Of a DNA stretch of 64,000 nt, positions 12,406-24,300 are shown one piece after another. The stretch is from Clavaria fumosa (lineage: Eukaryota > Basidiomycota > Agaricomycetes > Agaricales > Clavariaceae). A program made the position numbers and the translations under genes. The stretch is from assembly GCA_951802425.1 (NCBI GenBank), contig OX637804.1:1240001-1304000 (forward strand), written 5' to 3'. The notes beneath the pieces are model-generated. The model was not told the origin of the DNA, did not search any database, and saw nothing but the letters and a program-made list of their open reading frames with translations. How positions within the stretch are numbered: the stretch's first letter is position 1; each line of letters begins with the position of its first letter.

Positions 12406-14112
12406 TCACCACTTCACAGGACGAATTTCGGGTCCGACTACGTGGTCCCCTCCTCCCTCGTGGGACTGGTCGTGCTTGAAGTGAGCTCCATACCAGACAA
12501 CCACGTCCGTGTCTCTAACGAGTTCTCCATTGACGAACTTGTTAATCTGAGCCATCGTCTGAGCCGCAGTTCCGGATGTAATATCCACCCCGTCGTCGAT
12601 TTCGTCGCCGTGGTACTTCAACACCCATAAATCTCCGACACCGTACGCATCCGCGGCCCCGTCGTTTGCGCCTGGGATCAAGGAATACGTACTACCGGTT
12701 CTCGTATTGGAAATCTCCCAATGCCTTTGGTGAGACGCGTCTTTCGGCCTCCGGATCTCGTGAATCTTGTCGTGGTAATTCGTGTTGGGGAAGATGGGAG
12801 GCTTGTTGAACTCCCTCACGAGGTTGTTCCCCGAAGTCACGATGTCGAAATCAAGCCTCCAATACACGTTATGGTGATGCACCTGACACACGCAGAATGG
12901 CGACTGGGAAACTGCTCCGAATCCGAACCGGGGCTTGAGCGTCCCGTCGACGTGGAACCTCCATTCCGAGACGTATCTGTACCAGCCCGCCTTCATCTGG
13001 GATTTAAGGACGATCTCTTGGCCATCAACGTAGACAGCGACACCGCCGAAATTGCCTCCGTCGGTATGCGGGGCATCGAGTATCGCCTTGGCTGGGGAGC
13101 TGCACAACCTGAATCCCGGAGCGATGTCGCCCCCGCTGCACTGGAAGGGCCACTCCTCGTACTGCCAGTCTCTGTAAGTAGGGCCGCACCCCGAGATCGG
13201 ATTCTCGTACTGCACGTTCAGGATGGGCACGTGGGCCCGGAACAGCAAGCTCTTGCCTTTGTATTTGACGTTTCGCAGTTCGATTCCTGATCCCCTCTTG
13301 CCAGATGACAAGGACGGTCTGATGGCCTCCAGAGTCCAAAGCGTGGCCCCGTTATGGGATATGACGAGGTTGGCGGTTCCTGGGGTGCCTCTATGGACGC
13401 TCGTGCCGACCGCGGGTTGCGGAGCGCTGCATGTTGGGGCGTTCGATGGGACGCGCGGCGGGGGCGTCTCGTGGGTTCCGTTGTTCAGGTTGACACGGGC
13501 TGTCCTGCTCGAATTCGGGGAGATGAGGGCTATGTTCAATACCCTGTGGGAGTTACCATCGGGGAAGACCCTGCGTTCGAATGGGGGCATGCCGACATGC
13601 ACGATCTCATCCGGCCGAGCTCCGGCGATGCGGCCGGCCTCAACAAGCTCTTCCTCGTTGACAGGGGGCTGGATGCTAGTCTGCGTGAAAAATATCGCCC
13701 GAGGATCGAAGGGTATGCCGTTGATCAAGATAGTCCTGCCGTTCGTATAGTCATAGACCGCCGCCTGGAAAATGTCACTTGTATGTTTGATGTTGGGATA
13801 TACTGTCGTATCGCCCCCAAACGTCGAAGAGAGCACTCTGTGCCTGGTGCCGTTGAGCACGTCGCGAACCTGGCACGTGTTCAGCGCATGCGTGACGGCT
13901 TCGCGGAGATCAACAAGGCTGGGGCCCGACCCATCGATCGCGACTTGCGGGTGGTCGTCGCTGAAAACGACCTGTTGACAGACCACTCCTGAGAGGGTCA
14001 GCAGCAAGAGAAAGGCGACAACCAATTGCTGTAAAAAGGACTGCAGCAGGGGGGACGATGAGCGCGTTGTCCAACGTCAAGACGGATGACCTGAAGATAC
14101 CTTTGTGGTCAT
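12406..14112 (-). CDS. Secreted copper-amine-oxidase-like protein (tandem copy 1)
   Basis: Exon 1 is 14112-14101 (four codons, MTTK), the intron 14100-14041 (60 bp), and exon 2 14040-12406; 548 residues. The split start is needed because the long exon has only TTG before the signal peptide (LVVAFLLLLTLSGVVC). The C-terminal half matches the copper amine oxidase catalytic domain. GWYRYVSEWRFHVDGT aligns with the region of the cofactor tyrosine (Tyr about 358). HHHNVYWRLDFDI matches the His-x-His copper pair (about 392-394). VVVWYGAHFKHD matches the third His (about 524). The usual Asn-Tyr-Asp/Glu-Tyr consensus is Trp-Tyr-Arg-Tyr, so cofactor formation is doubtful. Shorter than typical family members (650-800). 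Upstream DNA is shared with copy 2. Activity is unproven. Confidence 0.8.
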
Positions 14113-15060
14113 AGGTTGCAATTCTAGAGCGTTGTTGTGAGTTGTAAAACTGTTCTACAGGTTTTACGTGGAACCACTCTCATTTAATACCCTCAGGCGT
14201 GCGAGAAGGGAGGGTATCCCAGCTCTCTAATCAATCAGGGATCTCGGGCAACAAGTCTCCCCGAAGGCTTGGCACAACGGGTGGAATGGTTTTCGAATTT
14301 CTTCGAAAACACCCGGCATATGGATCGAGTGCGAGAGTGCGTGAAACGACCAGGAGCGCTCCCACTGGGGGCCGAGGTGGGCAGGGTGGGGGGGCGGAGC
14401 GTAGAGAGTATAGGGGTGAGTCGGGCGTGCCTGATAGACGAAGGGTAGGCGCGACGAGGGAGGGAGAAGGCGGGGAAGACGAGAGGCAAACGCAGACGGT
14501 GCGGTGGAGAATGTTGTTCCATGTAGAGCGTATCATGGCGTGCCAGAGCAACTTCATTGCATGCGCAGTGAGTCGGAACACAAGACCGTATCTTCTGGAA
14601 TCTTGGCTTTTCTGATCCAGAAACTTCGGAATGAGGCTTGGCACCAATGTTCGCTGTTGGAACGGAGAGAAGGTGGGGTCCAGGAACATGGTCAGCTGTT
14701 GCGGAGCGGCGGCGAACGGTACGCGTGCAGCGCCACCGGTCAGTTACTCAGTACCGGTGTCAATTATTGATAAAGACATGGGGTCGAGGGGTCGAGGTTC
14801 GGGCGACAGCAATGTTTCAGAGCGGCCAAGGCGGGCGAAGTGTGCGTTTCAATGTGCGGGTGCAATCCATATAAGGCTCGTTCATGCCCATATACAAGCC
14901 AGAGCACTCGGGCCTGTATTACCGGCCGGTGCTATGACTGGAGTGTGATCATTGATTCAAGTTATCACAACACTGCTACAAATATACATATTTCAAATTC
15001 GACTCAAAGGTAGCAACGATCGCGTTTTTTGGTCACCTTCTCCTGAGTCATTCTCCGGAT
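14113..15060. promoter_or_regulatory. Upstream region of copy 1, repeated upstream of copy 2
   Basis: A block near 14165-14290 (TTTAATACCC, TAATCAATCA, GGATCTCGGGCAA, CCGAAGGCTTGGCAC) recurs in the same order at 16815-16925, upstream of the second gene. A second matching block contains CATATAAGG with a CCCATATACA motif (14868-14900 versus 17418-17450). The promoters were therefore duplicated with the genes. No specific regulator site is claimed. Confidence 0.55.
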
Positions 15061-16756
15061 TCACCACTTGATAGGACGAATGTCGGGCCCGACCACGTCG
15101 TTGTGATGGTCTCCTTCATGGCTGTGGTCGTGCTTGAAGTGAGCCCCGTACCAAAGAACCACGTCCGTGTCTCTGACGAGCTCTCCATTGACGAACTTGT
15201 CAATATGCGCCGCCGTGCCTGGCGTATTCCCGTCGTCAATTTCGTTGCCCTTGTACTTCAACACCCATAGATCTCCAACTCCGTATGCATCCGCAGTCCC
15301 GTCGTTTGCGCCTGGGATCAAGGCATACGCATACGTATTGTTATATCTCGTATTGGAAATCTCCCAATGCCTTTGGTGAATCGCGTCTTTCGGCCTCCGG
15401 ATCTCGTGAATCTTGTCGTGGTAATTCGTGTTGGGGAAGATGGGAGGCTTGTTGAACTCCCTCACGAGGTTGTTCCCCGAAGTCACGATGTCGAAATCGA
15501 ACCTCCAATACACGTGATGGTGATGCACTAGGCATACGCAGAATGGAGGCTGGTAGACTGCTCCGAATCCGAACCGGGGCTTGAGCGTCCCGTCGACGTG
15601 GAACCTCCATTCCGAAATGTACCTGTACCAGCCCGCCTTCATCTGGGATTTAAGAACGACCTCCTGGCCCTCGACGTGGATAGCGACGCCGGTGAAATTG
15701 CCACCATCGAGGAAGGGGGGATCGAGTATCGTTTTCGGTGGGGAGGTGCACACTCTGAAACCGGGAGGGCTATCGGTCCCACTGCACTGGAAGGGCCATT
15801 CCTCGTTCTGCCAGTCCCTGTAAGTAGGGCCGCAACCCGGGATCGGTTTCTCGTACTGCACGTTCAAGATGGGTACGTGAGCCCGGGTCAGCACACTCTT
15901 GCCCTTGTATTTGACATTTCGCAGCTCGACTCCCGATCCGCTCTTCCCAGACGACGCCTTCGGCCTAATGACATCCAGGGTCCAGAGCACGATCCCCCCT
16001 TTCTTTATGACGAGGTGGGCGCTCGAAACACCGGTTGGACTTGGGCCACTCCCAGGTTTCGGTGCGGTGCACGCCAGTGTGTCCGTCGGGGTGGTCGGCG
16101 GAGGCTTCTCCTCAGTCCTGTTATTCATGTTAACGCGGGCCGTCCTACTCGAATTCTCAGAGATGATGGCGATATTCAGCACCCTTTGAGAGGTGCCATC
16201 GGGGGAGATCCTATTTTCGAATGGGGGCATGCCGCCGTGCACGAGCTCGCTCGCCCCAGCTCCGGCGATGCGGCCGGCCTCAGCGAGCTCTTCCGCATTG
16301 GTTAGGGGTTGGGCGCTCGTTTCCGTGAAAGACACAGCCTGAGGATGGAAGGGATATAAACCGTTTATAAGGATAGTCCTGCCGATAGTGTAGTCATAGA
16401 CAGCCGCCCAAAACATATCGCCCGGAATCTTAGCGTCGGCATACGATGCCATGTCGCCCCCATACGTCGAGGAGAGCAACCGGTACCTGGTGCTATTGAG
16501 TAGTTCGCGAAATTGGCAGGTATTCATTGCGCGTGTGACCGTTTCGTCGAGTTCTACATGGCTGGGACCCGACCCTTGAAGCGAGACCTGTGGTTGGTCG
16601 TCACTGAGAATGACCTGTTGACAGACCACCCCTGAAAGGGTAAGCAGCAGGAGAGCGACGACTATTAGTCGCTGAAAAATGGACTGCAACTGAGGAAAAA
16701 AATGAGCGCATCGTCAGATGTCGAAATGAACAACTAGAAAATACCTTCGTGGTCAT
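15061..16756 (-). CDS. Secreted copper-amine-oxidase-like protein (tandem copy 2)
   Basis: Exon 1 is 16756-16745 (MTTK), the intron 16744-16690 (55 bp, GTATTT/CCTCAG), and exon 2 16689-15061; 546 residues. Same architecture as the neighbour at 12406-14112: signal peptide (IVVALLLLTLSGVVC), N-terminal domain, then the amine-oxidase-like domain with GWYRYISEWRFHVDGT, HHHHVYWRFDFDI and VVLWYGAHFKHDHSHE. It carries the same Trp-Tyr-Arg-Tyr change at the cofactor site and keeps the His copper-ligand pattern, so the change is shared rather than a single-copy error. The C-terminal 200 residues are more alike than the N-terminal part, which has scattered substitutions and small indels. Start-to-start spacing of the two genes is about 2.65 kb. 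Confidence 0.8.
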
Positions 16757-17497
16757 GGATTTGCTATGAAGAAAGCGCGGTGGGATGTAAAGCCGCTCTG
16801 CAGGCTTTAAGTGCAACGGCTTTTCTTTAATACCCAGGTGTGTCAGAATGGAGGTATCTCTGCGCTCTAATCAATCAAGGATCTCGGGCAATAAGCCCAC
16901 CGAAGGCTTGGCACGCCTGCTGGATTGGCTCATGATCTTTCTTGAGAATACAAGTACTGACACGGGCGCCTACGCAAACTAGCGACAGCATCCCCATTCG
17001 AGGACGAGACGGATAGGAAGAAGCGAGCAGGATGAGCAAAGGGATGCCTGATAGACAAGGGTGGGGCGCGACTTGCGAGGAGAAGATGGAGGGGGCGAAC
17101 GGAGACACTGAGATTGCAGAGCGATGTTGACGCATTTGCAGTAAGTCAGCGCACGTGACCACAATCGCGTCTTCTTGGCACTTCTGATCAGAAACTTCGG
17201 AATGAAGGTTGGCGCTGACGCTGAGAAGACTGCGCCATTGCATTGGGGAGTGCGGGACTTAGTGGGCCTAGCTGCGGTATCAGCTATTGTATGCTGTAAA
17301 GGCGGCAGTAAACAACACGTGCAGCACACGGCACCAGTCATGAATGAATGATTTGGATGATGCAAAGGGTCGAGGGGTCTAGACTCACGCGAGGCGTTTT
17401 AAAGCGCAGGCCAGTTCCATATAAGGTTCCTTCGTACCCATATACACCAGGTTCGTATGTGCAATACAACAAGATGAGCATGCTTTGGGTCTGGTAG

Positions 17498-17558
17498 TAC
17501 CAAATAGTCCGGCGTCTGTCAGTACCACTGGTACTGACAGACGCCGGACTATTTGGTA
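17498..17558. repeat. Perfect 30-bp palindrome with a 1-nt spacer
   Basis: Bases 17498-17527 are the exact reverse complement of 17529-17558, separated by a single C at 17528. This would form a 30-bp hairpin or cruciform. No open frame or terminator context explains it. It lies between amine-oxidase copy 2 and the relic at 17712. Confidence 0.9.
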
Positions 17559-17711
17559 GAGCGCTGCGTAGTTGATGCATGCAAGTGATACGTTGCGCGC
17601 CTGTTCGGTGCCTGCGCCGCGTCTGAAGATATAGACTGAGTTGTCCATAATTGTCTCTTTTTCTGACGGAACTTGCCATGATGCTGTCACCTCACGCTCT
17701 GTGCTTGTACT

Positions 17712-17816
17712 TCATCGTTTCCGCCTGGGATCAAAGAATCTGTACTGCCAGTCCTCGTATTGGAAATTTCCCAATGCCTGTGGCGAGACGCCTCCCTTGG
17801 CCTCCGTATCTCGTGG
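17712..17816 (-). pseudogene. Relic of a third copper-amine-oxidase-like copy
   Basis: The minus strand encodes HEIRRPREASRHRHWEIS and then NTRTGSTDSLIPGGNDE, clearly the same segment as in both full copies (around residues 430-475). Homology stops on both sides and the rest of the gene is missing. It fits a three-unit tandem array with the outermost unit largely deleted. Confidence 0.75.
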
Positions 17817-17929
17817 TCGGAGGAGGACAGGATGGAAGAAGGCGAGCTGGAAGGAGGAGCGCAGACATGAGGTATGCGCACCCTGAGGACAGAAGCGGAC
17901 GGCGTTATAGTAATCTGGCCTAACCTTGG

Positions 17930-18460
17930 CATTTCTAAGAGACCTCGAACGAAGCTAGTGAAGTTTGGCGCCGACGCTCAGCGCTCAGACGTTGGAATGG
18001 TGGAGCCAACATCATCTCACACTGCATTCATGACCAAGTTATTATTACAGTGGGAAAAAAAGGATGAAAAAACTAGCTTGATTATAAAACCAAAGAAAAG
18101 TTGGAAATTTATTTCTATCACCACTTGTTCCAACTACAAATTTCTGATGAATAAGGGAATCTGCAACTTAAATTTTTTCAACCAAGTTTAAATTTTATAG
18201 GTGTAATATCTTAAATTTTCATCTAATTTTTTGGGAAGTGTTATTATTTAATAAATCCTAATTATGAATGTTTCAAATTTGTCTTGTCAAGAAATGCATT
18301 TCAATGTTCATTTTAACATCCGAGCTGCTCATATTGGTGCTGAGTTCTGACCTTGTGTGTATCATACAAGTTATTTGCACGAGACAGCTGAGGCACTGAA
18401 GCCACTGAAGCACTGAGGCTACAAAAAGTACATATCATCGTACAAAGCATGTAATGCTGC
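17930..18460. other. AT-rich intergenic stretch
   Basis: From about 18040 to 18330 the DNA is strongly AT-rich (runs of TTTAAATTTT type), unlike its GC-rich neighbours. No coding exon or clear terminal repeat. It may be an old transposon remnant or the 3' flank of the phosphoesterase gene. Confidence 0.5.
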
Positions 18461-18614
18461 TGCGACATGTCAGATCAGTTTGTGGGACGGGGGCTTGATT
18501 CACCATATTCAATCCTCCAAAACTTCATCATGGAGGCTAAGCACAAGAATGCTACCCTTGGATGCATCTGTTCATCTATTCATTCGTTCATACCATCGCC
18601 TCGGAAGCAGCCTT

Positions 18615-20550
18615 CTAACGATCGTACAACCCGTCAAGCACAATGTGCGCCCTAGTCGTCCCATTCTCGTATCGGATCCACGTGTCTACCCGCGTACTAC
18701 CGTCACCACCACTCCTGCCAACCGCATCGGGGCCACCATTGTCCCTCACTGGAGCCAGAGGCACACCAGGAGCCGTGAAGAGGAAAGAGCGCACGCCGAA
18801 CCCCCACCAGTGCCGACCGTACCCGCCGTACCTGCCCAAAGCAAAAAACCCAGATGGTAGTTGAGAACGGGAAGGAGAAGCCTGCGACACGCGCGCACCC
18901 AGAATGTTTCCCAAAGCAGAAGATGGTGTCTTTGTCTGTGTCCCTCGCACACCACTCGTTCCCGTGGTCTACATCTCTCGTCAAGTTCCAAGAACAACAG
19001 GACAAGAGCGAGACATTACCATGTCCTGAGACGATAGCTCGAAGATTCTTGACGTTAGCGGTCAAGCTGTCCCAGAACGGCTGGTCGCGGGGTGGGGTCT
19101 GAGCTAGGGACCCTTGGGGCGGGTTCTGCAGTGAATCTTGCACAGAACCGAGCCCGAGCACGTCCTCTGGCCATACAAGACGAGTCAGTCCAACGCGTGT
19201 CGAGGTATTCTAGCCATCAAGAGATAGGGGACCGACCGTTGAGTCCTGGGGTCTTCACTGGGTCCACGTCGTGCTGCAAAGCCTGTATAGCATGTCTGGA
19301 CCCAAATAGTGCACAAACATGGAAAAGGAAAGACAGTCGTCAACACAACTCCGGATGAGAATCAAGGCGAAGAAAAACAGACGGTGGTATGTGCACAAAT
19401 GCCAGCGCGTCGCGCGTGGGTCTGCCCGAGGGGGAAAAGGGGGGACCCCAGGCCGCGTCCATGGCGGCCGTCTCTGTTGCAATCCAGTCCCCGACGCTGG
19501 GGTCGACGTAGTCTGGCAAATCGTGCGGAAGATCATTTGGATAAGGGCCACCAGGGGATACCCCGCCTCGGGAATCAAAGAACCAGAGAATGAGAACAGG
19601 AGCATCGTCTGTATCGAAGAAGAGAGACGGGGGTGTCAGGGCTATCGGATCACATGTTTGGATTGCTGTGAGGATGCGGAGGCGGCTCGCCTTCTGCGTG
19701 TTGGTAAACCTGAACATCGAGACAAAGCAACGGTTAAAACCCAAGTGGAGGGGACGGAGGTAGGCATGTGACTTAACTGGCAACCAGTACGTTCCGGGTC
19801 CCTGCTCGCCACCGACGCCAAGTGGAGCGACCTTGGTGTAGCTGAGGGGCGCAACGGCGTGCTCACGCTCTATCTCTTGGAGGTGGGTGATGTTGACCTG
19901 ATTGTCGTGGTTCTGTGATCCAAGATTGCATTTTAGTACTGGCGTGGACAATACAGTGAGTGGGAGCCCACCCCTTGCGTGGTCGCGAATGGGACGTTGA
20001 CCTCGTTCAGTGGCGCCACAATCTGGTCTATGAGAGAGGTAGAGTTTTCTTTGAAGGTGTCTTAGTTTTCACGAGGTCATGGAAGTTAGTATACCCGCGG
20101 TCCCGCTGGACGGGGAGGAGAAAGACTTACCCTCGCCAGTGATGAGATCTCCATTAATCACTCTTCCATGACGCAAAAGGCGTCAGTCACTCGTCTCGGG
20201 CTAGTCTTCTGAAAAGAAAAAACTGACACAAAGTCCGGTTTTTCGTCCGCGAGCACTGCGCGCATGAGGCGCGTGCTGTTCGCGTCTTGGGCAGGGCCCC
20301 AAGGGAGGTCGGGTGCTTCGCCGAAATGGAGGTCGGAAAAGACGGTGAGCTTGAACGTGCCGTCTGCTTGGAAGGTGAGGCGGGGCTTGCCCTCATACGG
20401 GTCACCGATACGGATGGCGGCTTGGGATTCTGGGAGGGGCGCGAGCGTTAAAGTCACGCGGTCACGTGTGTCAGACCACTAACTGCGCGGTGGAAGTGCA
20501 TTAGTCAAAGAGAGTGTGCAAGATATCAAGAGTACAAGCGAGGAGAGCAT
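18615..20550 (-). CDS. Calcineurin-like metallophosphoesterase, Dcr2-like, secreted or luminal
   Basis: Eleven minus-strand exons: 20550-20484, 20429-20228, 20162-20131, 20060-19972, 19912-19778, 19693-19654, 19608-19383, 19295-19237, 19166-19020, 18968-18899 and 18831-18615; 427 residues, all phases consistent. A signal peptide (MLSSLVLLISCTLSLTNA) precedes the phosphoesterase motifs: SDLHFGE (Asp55, His57), VINGDLITGE (Gly94-Asp95), QGNHDNQ (129-135) and SGHDHGNEWC (His332, His334). LWFFDSRGG is typical of the yeast Dcr2/Sia1 group. These enzymes bind two metals and cleave phosphoesters; Dcr2 has a cell-cycle role in yeast, and the role here is inferred. The exon 5/6 junction is the weak point: the acceptor giving the conserved PVY motif breaks the frame. 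Confidence 0.85.
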
Positions 20551-20887
20551 CACGAGAAAATAGGACGAGTGCCAAAGGGAGCGGGAGCACAGCGTATCAG
20601 AATACAGGCAGAACACATACGCGTGACTTTGTTTGGGGGAGGGCAACCCCCACCAAAACCGCATGACGCTTATGTAATCAACTCCGCACCTAAAATCCTC
20701 ATTTGAGTGACACAAAACATAATAAAATTGTTTCTCAATGAATTCTGAAGCTATACACTCAGTTTTTAAAAAAAACATACACTGAAATTGCGGGAGTATT
20801 TGATGGTACAATTAAAATCAAGATCCCTTTACATGTGCTCAAGATAGAGGGTAGATCAGTTACAATCAGTAATGATCAGCATTGTCC

Positions 20888-21227
20888 TGGAGCACTGTCA
20901 CATGTGTGACTTCATCACTGCATCACACTTGGCTGCCTGATGTTGCAAGGACTTTTCCAGCTTCCACACACATTTTGAGGCTTCATCTTAGTGAGACAAA
21001 ATGTTTCTAAATTTATTTAGAAAAGAATGTTGAAGATAGATTTTTTTATTTTTTCTTTGTTCTTGAGATATCAGTATTATCTCAAAAGCAAGGCCTTTTT
21101 AAAAAATCTATCTTCAACATTTTGTTTAAAACATTTTTCTGAGCAATTCCTCTCACTGAAGCTAAGCTCAGAAATGTGTGTGGAAGGCAGAATTTCAGTC
21201 ACACTTTTTGTGTCACTGCTCTAGCAG
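20888..21227. mobile_element. Foldback (MITE-like) element, non-coding
   Basis: About 340 bp whose two halves are imperfect inverted copies. GAGCACTGTCAC plus GTGTGAC on the left pairs with GTCACAC plus GTGTCACTGCTC on the right. Inner segments also pair (TTCCACACACATTT; AGTGAGA; a 17-bp match around TGTTGAAGATAGATTT at about 21027-21046 and 21101-21121). It has no coding frame. I could not identify a target-site duplication. It sits about 170 bp upstream of the acetyltransferase gene. Confidence 0.6.
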
Positions 21228-21393
21228 ACAGCAACAACAGGTACAAACAAAGCAAGTTTGGCAGGTGTTGCCCCCCCCCACTTTGTTGCACGTGCAACTC
21301 GCGCTGCGGGCATGAGTCACGTGTAGTCGTCTCGTGACCAAAAATTTTCGACGTGAATATTGAATTGACCTCCGCGCGACGCTTCACCATCTC

Positions 21394-24300
21394 ATGCGAA
21401 AGCAATTAGACCCGCGCATCCCCACCTTGATCAACAACAATGTCTGTAAAAATCACAGATCATTCTTCGTTCTGGTAGGCGACAAAGGCAGAGATCAGGT
21501 GCGCTTTTGTTGCTCTCTTGGTCCCGGTTTTACTCCGCACTCAACCCCTCTGGCAACAATGCATAGGTCGTCAACCTTCATTACCTTCTGTCTCAAGCCC
21601 GGGTTTCAGCAAGACCTTCAGTCCTTTGGTGCTACAAGAAAGAGTTGGGATTCACGAGGTGAGGTGTTTCTCCTTGGATTCCTGTAGTGCGCGACAATGC
21701 GCAACGCGTAGGTCGACCAAAGGTTTACCGCGCTTCCGATCTTTATGTTGCAGCACGAATTTATTTATTCGAATATCTTTCCCATAGTCATCGCAAGAAG
21801 AGAGAGGCCAAGATCAAACGAGACATCAGGCGTGGTGTTCGGGAAGCTAATGAGCAAGACCCTTTTGAGATCTTCGTCACCGTCACCGATATACGCTACA
21901 TGTTTGTCTTCACTTTATCACTGAAATAATCCTCTCCTCACCTGCCTGAGCGAAGATACTACAAGGAATCTCAGAAAATATTGGGCAACACCTATGGCAT
22001 GTGTGTGTTGCAAGACTTTGAGGCCATGACACCGAATCTTCTCGCACGAACCATCGAGACAGTTGAGGGCGGCGGACTGGTTGTACTCCTTTTGAAAACG
22101 ATGACGTCTCTCAAACAGCTCTACACTATGACTATGGTGAGCACGATTATGGCTAGGTCCCCTTTCGATATCCACATACCCGGTGTTGCAGGATGTCCAT
22201 GCACGCTACAGGACCTCGTCACACGAGTCTGTCGTCGCCCGTTTTAACGAACGCTTCATCCTCTCCCTGGCATCCTGCCCATCCTGCCTCGTCCTCGACG
22301 ACGAGCTTAACGTGCTGTCCATCTCGAAAGGCAAGGACGTAACGCCGCTGGAGGACGCTGCTGTCTCCAAAAATGGCGGACGCCGCGCGCAAGACGACCC
22401 CGCGCTCGCCGACCTAAAGACACGTCTCGCAGAGACGCAACCCGTCGGGGCGCTCGTGCAGCTAGCGCGCACGCTGGACCAGGCGCAGGCGCTACTCACG
22501 TTCGTCGACTCCCTCGCGGAAAAGACGCTCTCCTCGACGATTACCCTGACTGCGTCGCGCGGACGGGGAAAGTCCGCCGCTCTCGGCTTAGCAGTCGCAG
22601 CTGCGGTTGCACACGGCTATGCGAATGTTTTCATAACGAGCCCGAGCCCAGAGAATCTTAAGACGCTGTTCGAGTTCGTGTTCAAGGGGATGGATGCCAT
22701 GGGCTACGAGGAGCACCTAGACTATGACATCATGCAAAGCACAAACCCAGATTTCAACAAGGCCATAGTACGCGTCAACATCTTTCGACAACACCGGCAG
22801 ACTATTCAGGTATGGGGCGATATCTTCTCTGGCCACGATTTCGCATTCGTTCATGTGTCTCTCCCCTACCTGTAGTATATCCAACCGCAAGACGCACATG
22901 TGCTTGGCCAAGCCGAGTTGGTCGTGATTGACGAAGCCGCGGCGATCCCGCTCCCACTAGTGAGCAACCTGATGGGACCATATCTTGTGTTCCTTGCGTC
23001 GACAATCAACGGCTACGAAGGCACTGGCCGCTCCCTCTCCCTCAAGCTCATTCAACGGCTTCGGGAAAGCACAAAAGTGGTTGCCACTGAGACCACGGAC
23101 AAGGCCGATGACCAGGCAGCCGCGGTCTCAGTCTCTCTCTCGAGCAAAAAGTCCCTCGCTGCGCACAAGGCGCCCCCAAAAACGCGCACCCTGCGCGAGA
23201 TCAAGCTTGAGACCCCCATACGATACGGTGCGGGGGACGCAGTGGAGCGCTGGTTGTATGCCTTGTTGTGCCTTGATGCGAGCATAGTGTCCAAGAGGGA
23301 CGGCGTGGAGACGGCGACGGCTCCGGGCGGCTGCCCGCACCCATCTGCATGCGAGCTGTTCTACGTCAGTCGAGACACGCTGTTCAGCTACCACCCGGCG
23401 TCGGAGATGTTCCTGCAGCGCATGATGGCGCTGTACGTGTCAAGTCACTACAAGAACCAGCCGAACGACCTGCAGCTCCTATCCGATGCGCCTGCGCACC
23501 ATCTGTTCGTCTTGCTCCCACCGGTGCGCGACGACGAGACGCACCTGCCAGACCCGCTCGTCGTCCTCCAGGTTGCGCACGAGGGCAATATCAGCAAGCG
23601 CGCGATCATGGACGGGCTGACTCGCGGTTTGAGGGCCGGGGGAGACATGATCCCATGGCTGGTCTCGCAGCAGTACCAGGAAAGCAAGTTTGCGACGCTC
23701 TCGGGTGCACGAATCGTGAGGATTGCAACGCATCCAGATTATGCCAATGTAAGCTGGTTGAATTCGCACATTGATTGTTTTTGTGATTGAGATGTCCGTA
23801 GATGGGATATGGCTCTCGGGCGATTAAGGCTTTCAACTCGTTTTATAGTGGGGAGTACTTCACGCTCGATGAATCGTCCAAAAACGACCTCTTGAACGCT
23901 ATGGACAGGACTATCAACGAGGTCTGTCATTGCTAGACTTTGCTAAATATGTGAGACTCTAATGTGCAAACTGTGTAGTCCGAAACTCCAACAGATCATC
24001 CTACTATTCGATCAGCCGCATCTATGCCTCCGCTGCTCCAGCGATTGTCAGAGAGAAGACCGGAGACGCTTGACTATCTTGGTGTCTCTTACGGGCTGAC
24101 GCCGCAGCTTCTACGGTGAGTCTTTTGTAATCAATGAGTCAGGCGGGCCGTAATGGAAGGCGTTGTGGAAAGATTTTGGAAAAGGGCGGGGTTCGTCCCA
24201 GTGTACATCCGACAGACGGAGAGCGAGTTGACCGGGGAGCACACGTGTGTCATGGTACGCGGCCTGAACAGCTCATCGGACGGCGAGCTCGAGTGGATGG

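Noticed and set aside
12406..14025. TTG as translation start of the amine-oxidase-like genes
   Set aside because: A four-codon ATG exon with a clean intron lies just upstream in both copies.
24116..24147. A short intron ending at GTCAG (24147) before the FWKRAG motif
   Set aside because: It would insert about ten unconserved residues. The 57-bp intron to 24172 gives the conserved LLRFWKRAG.
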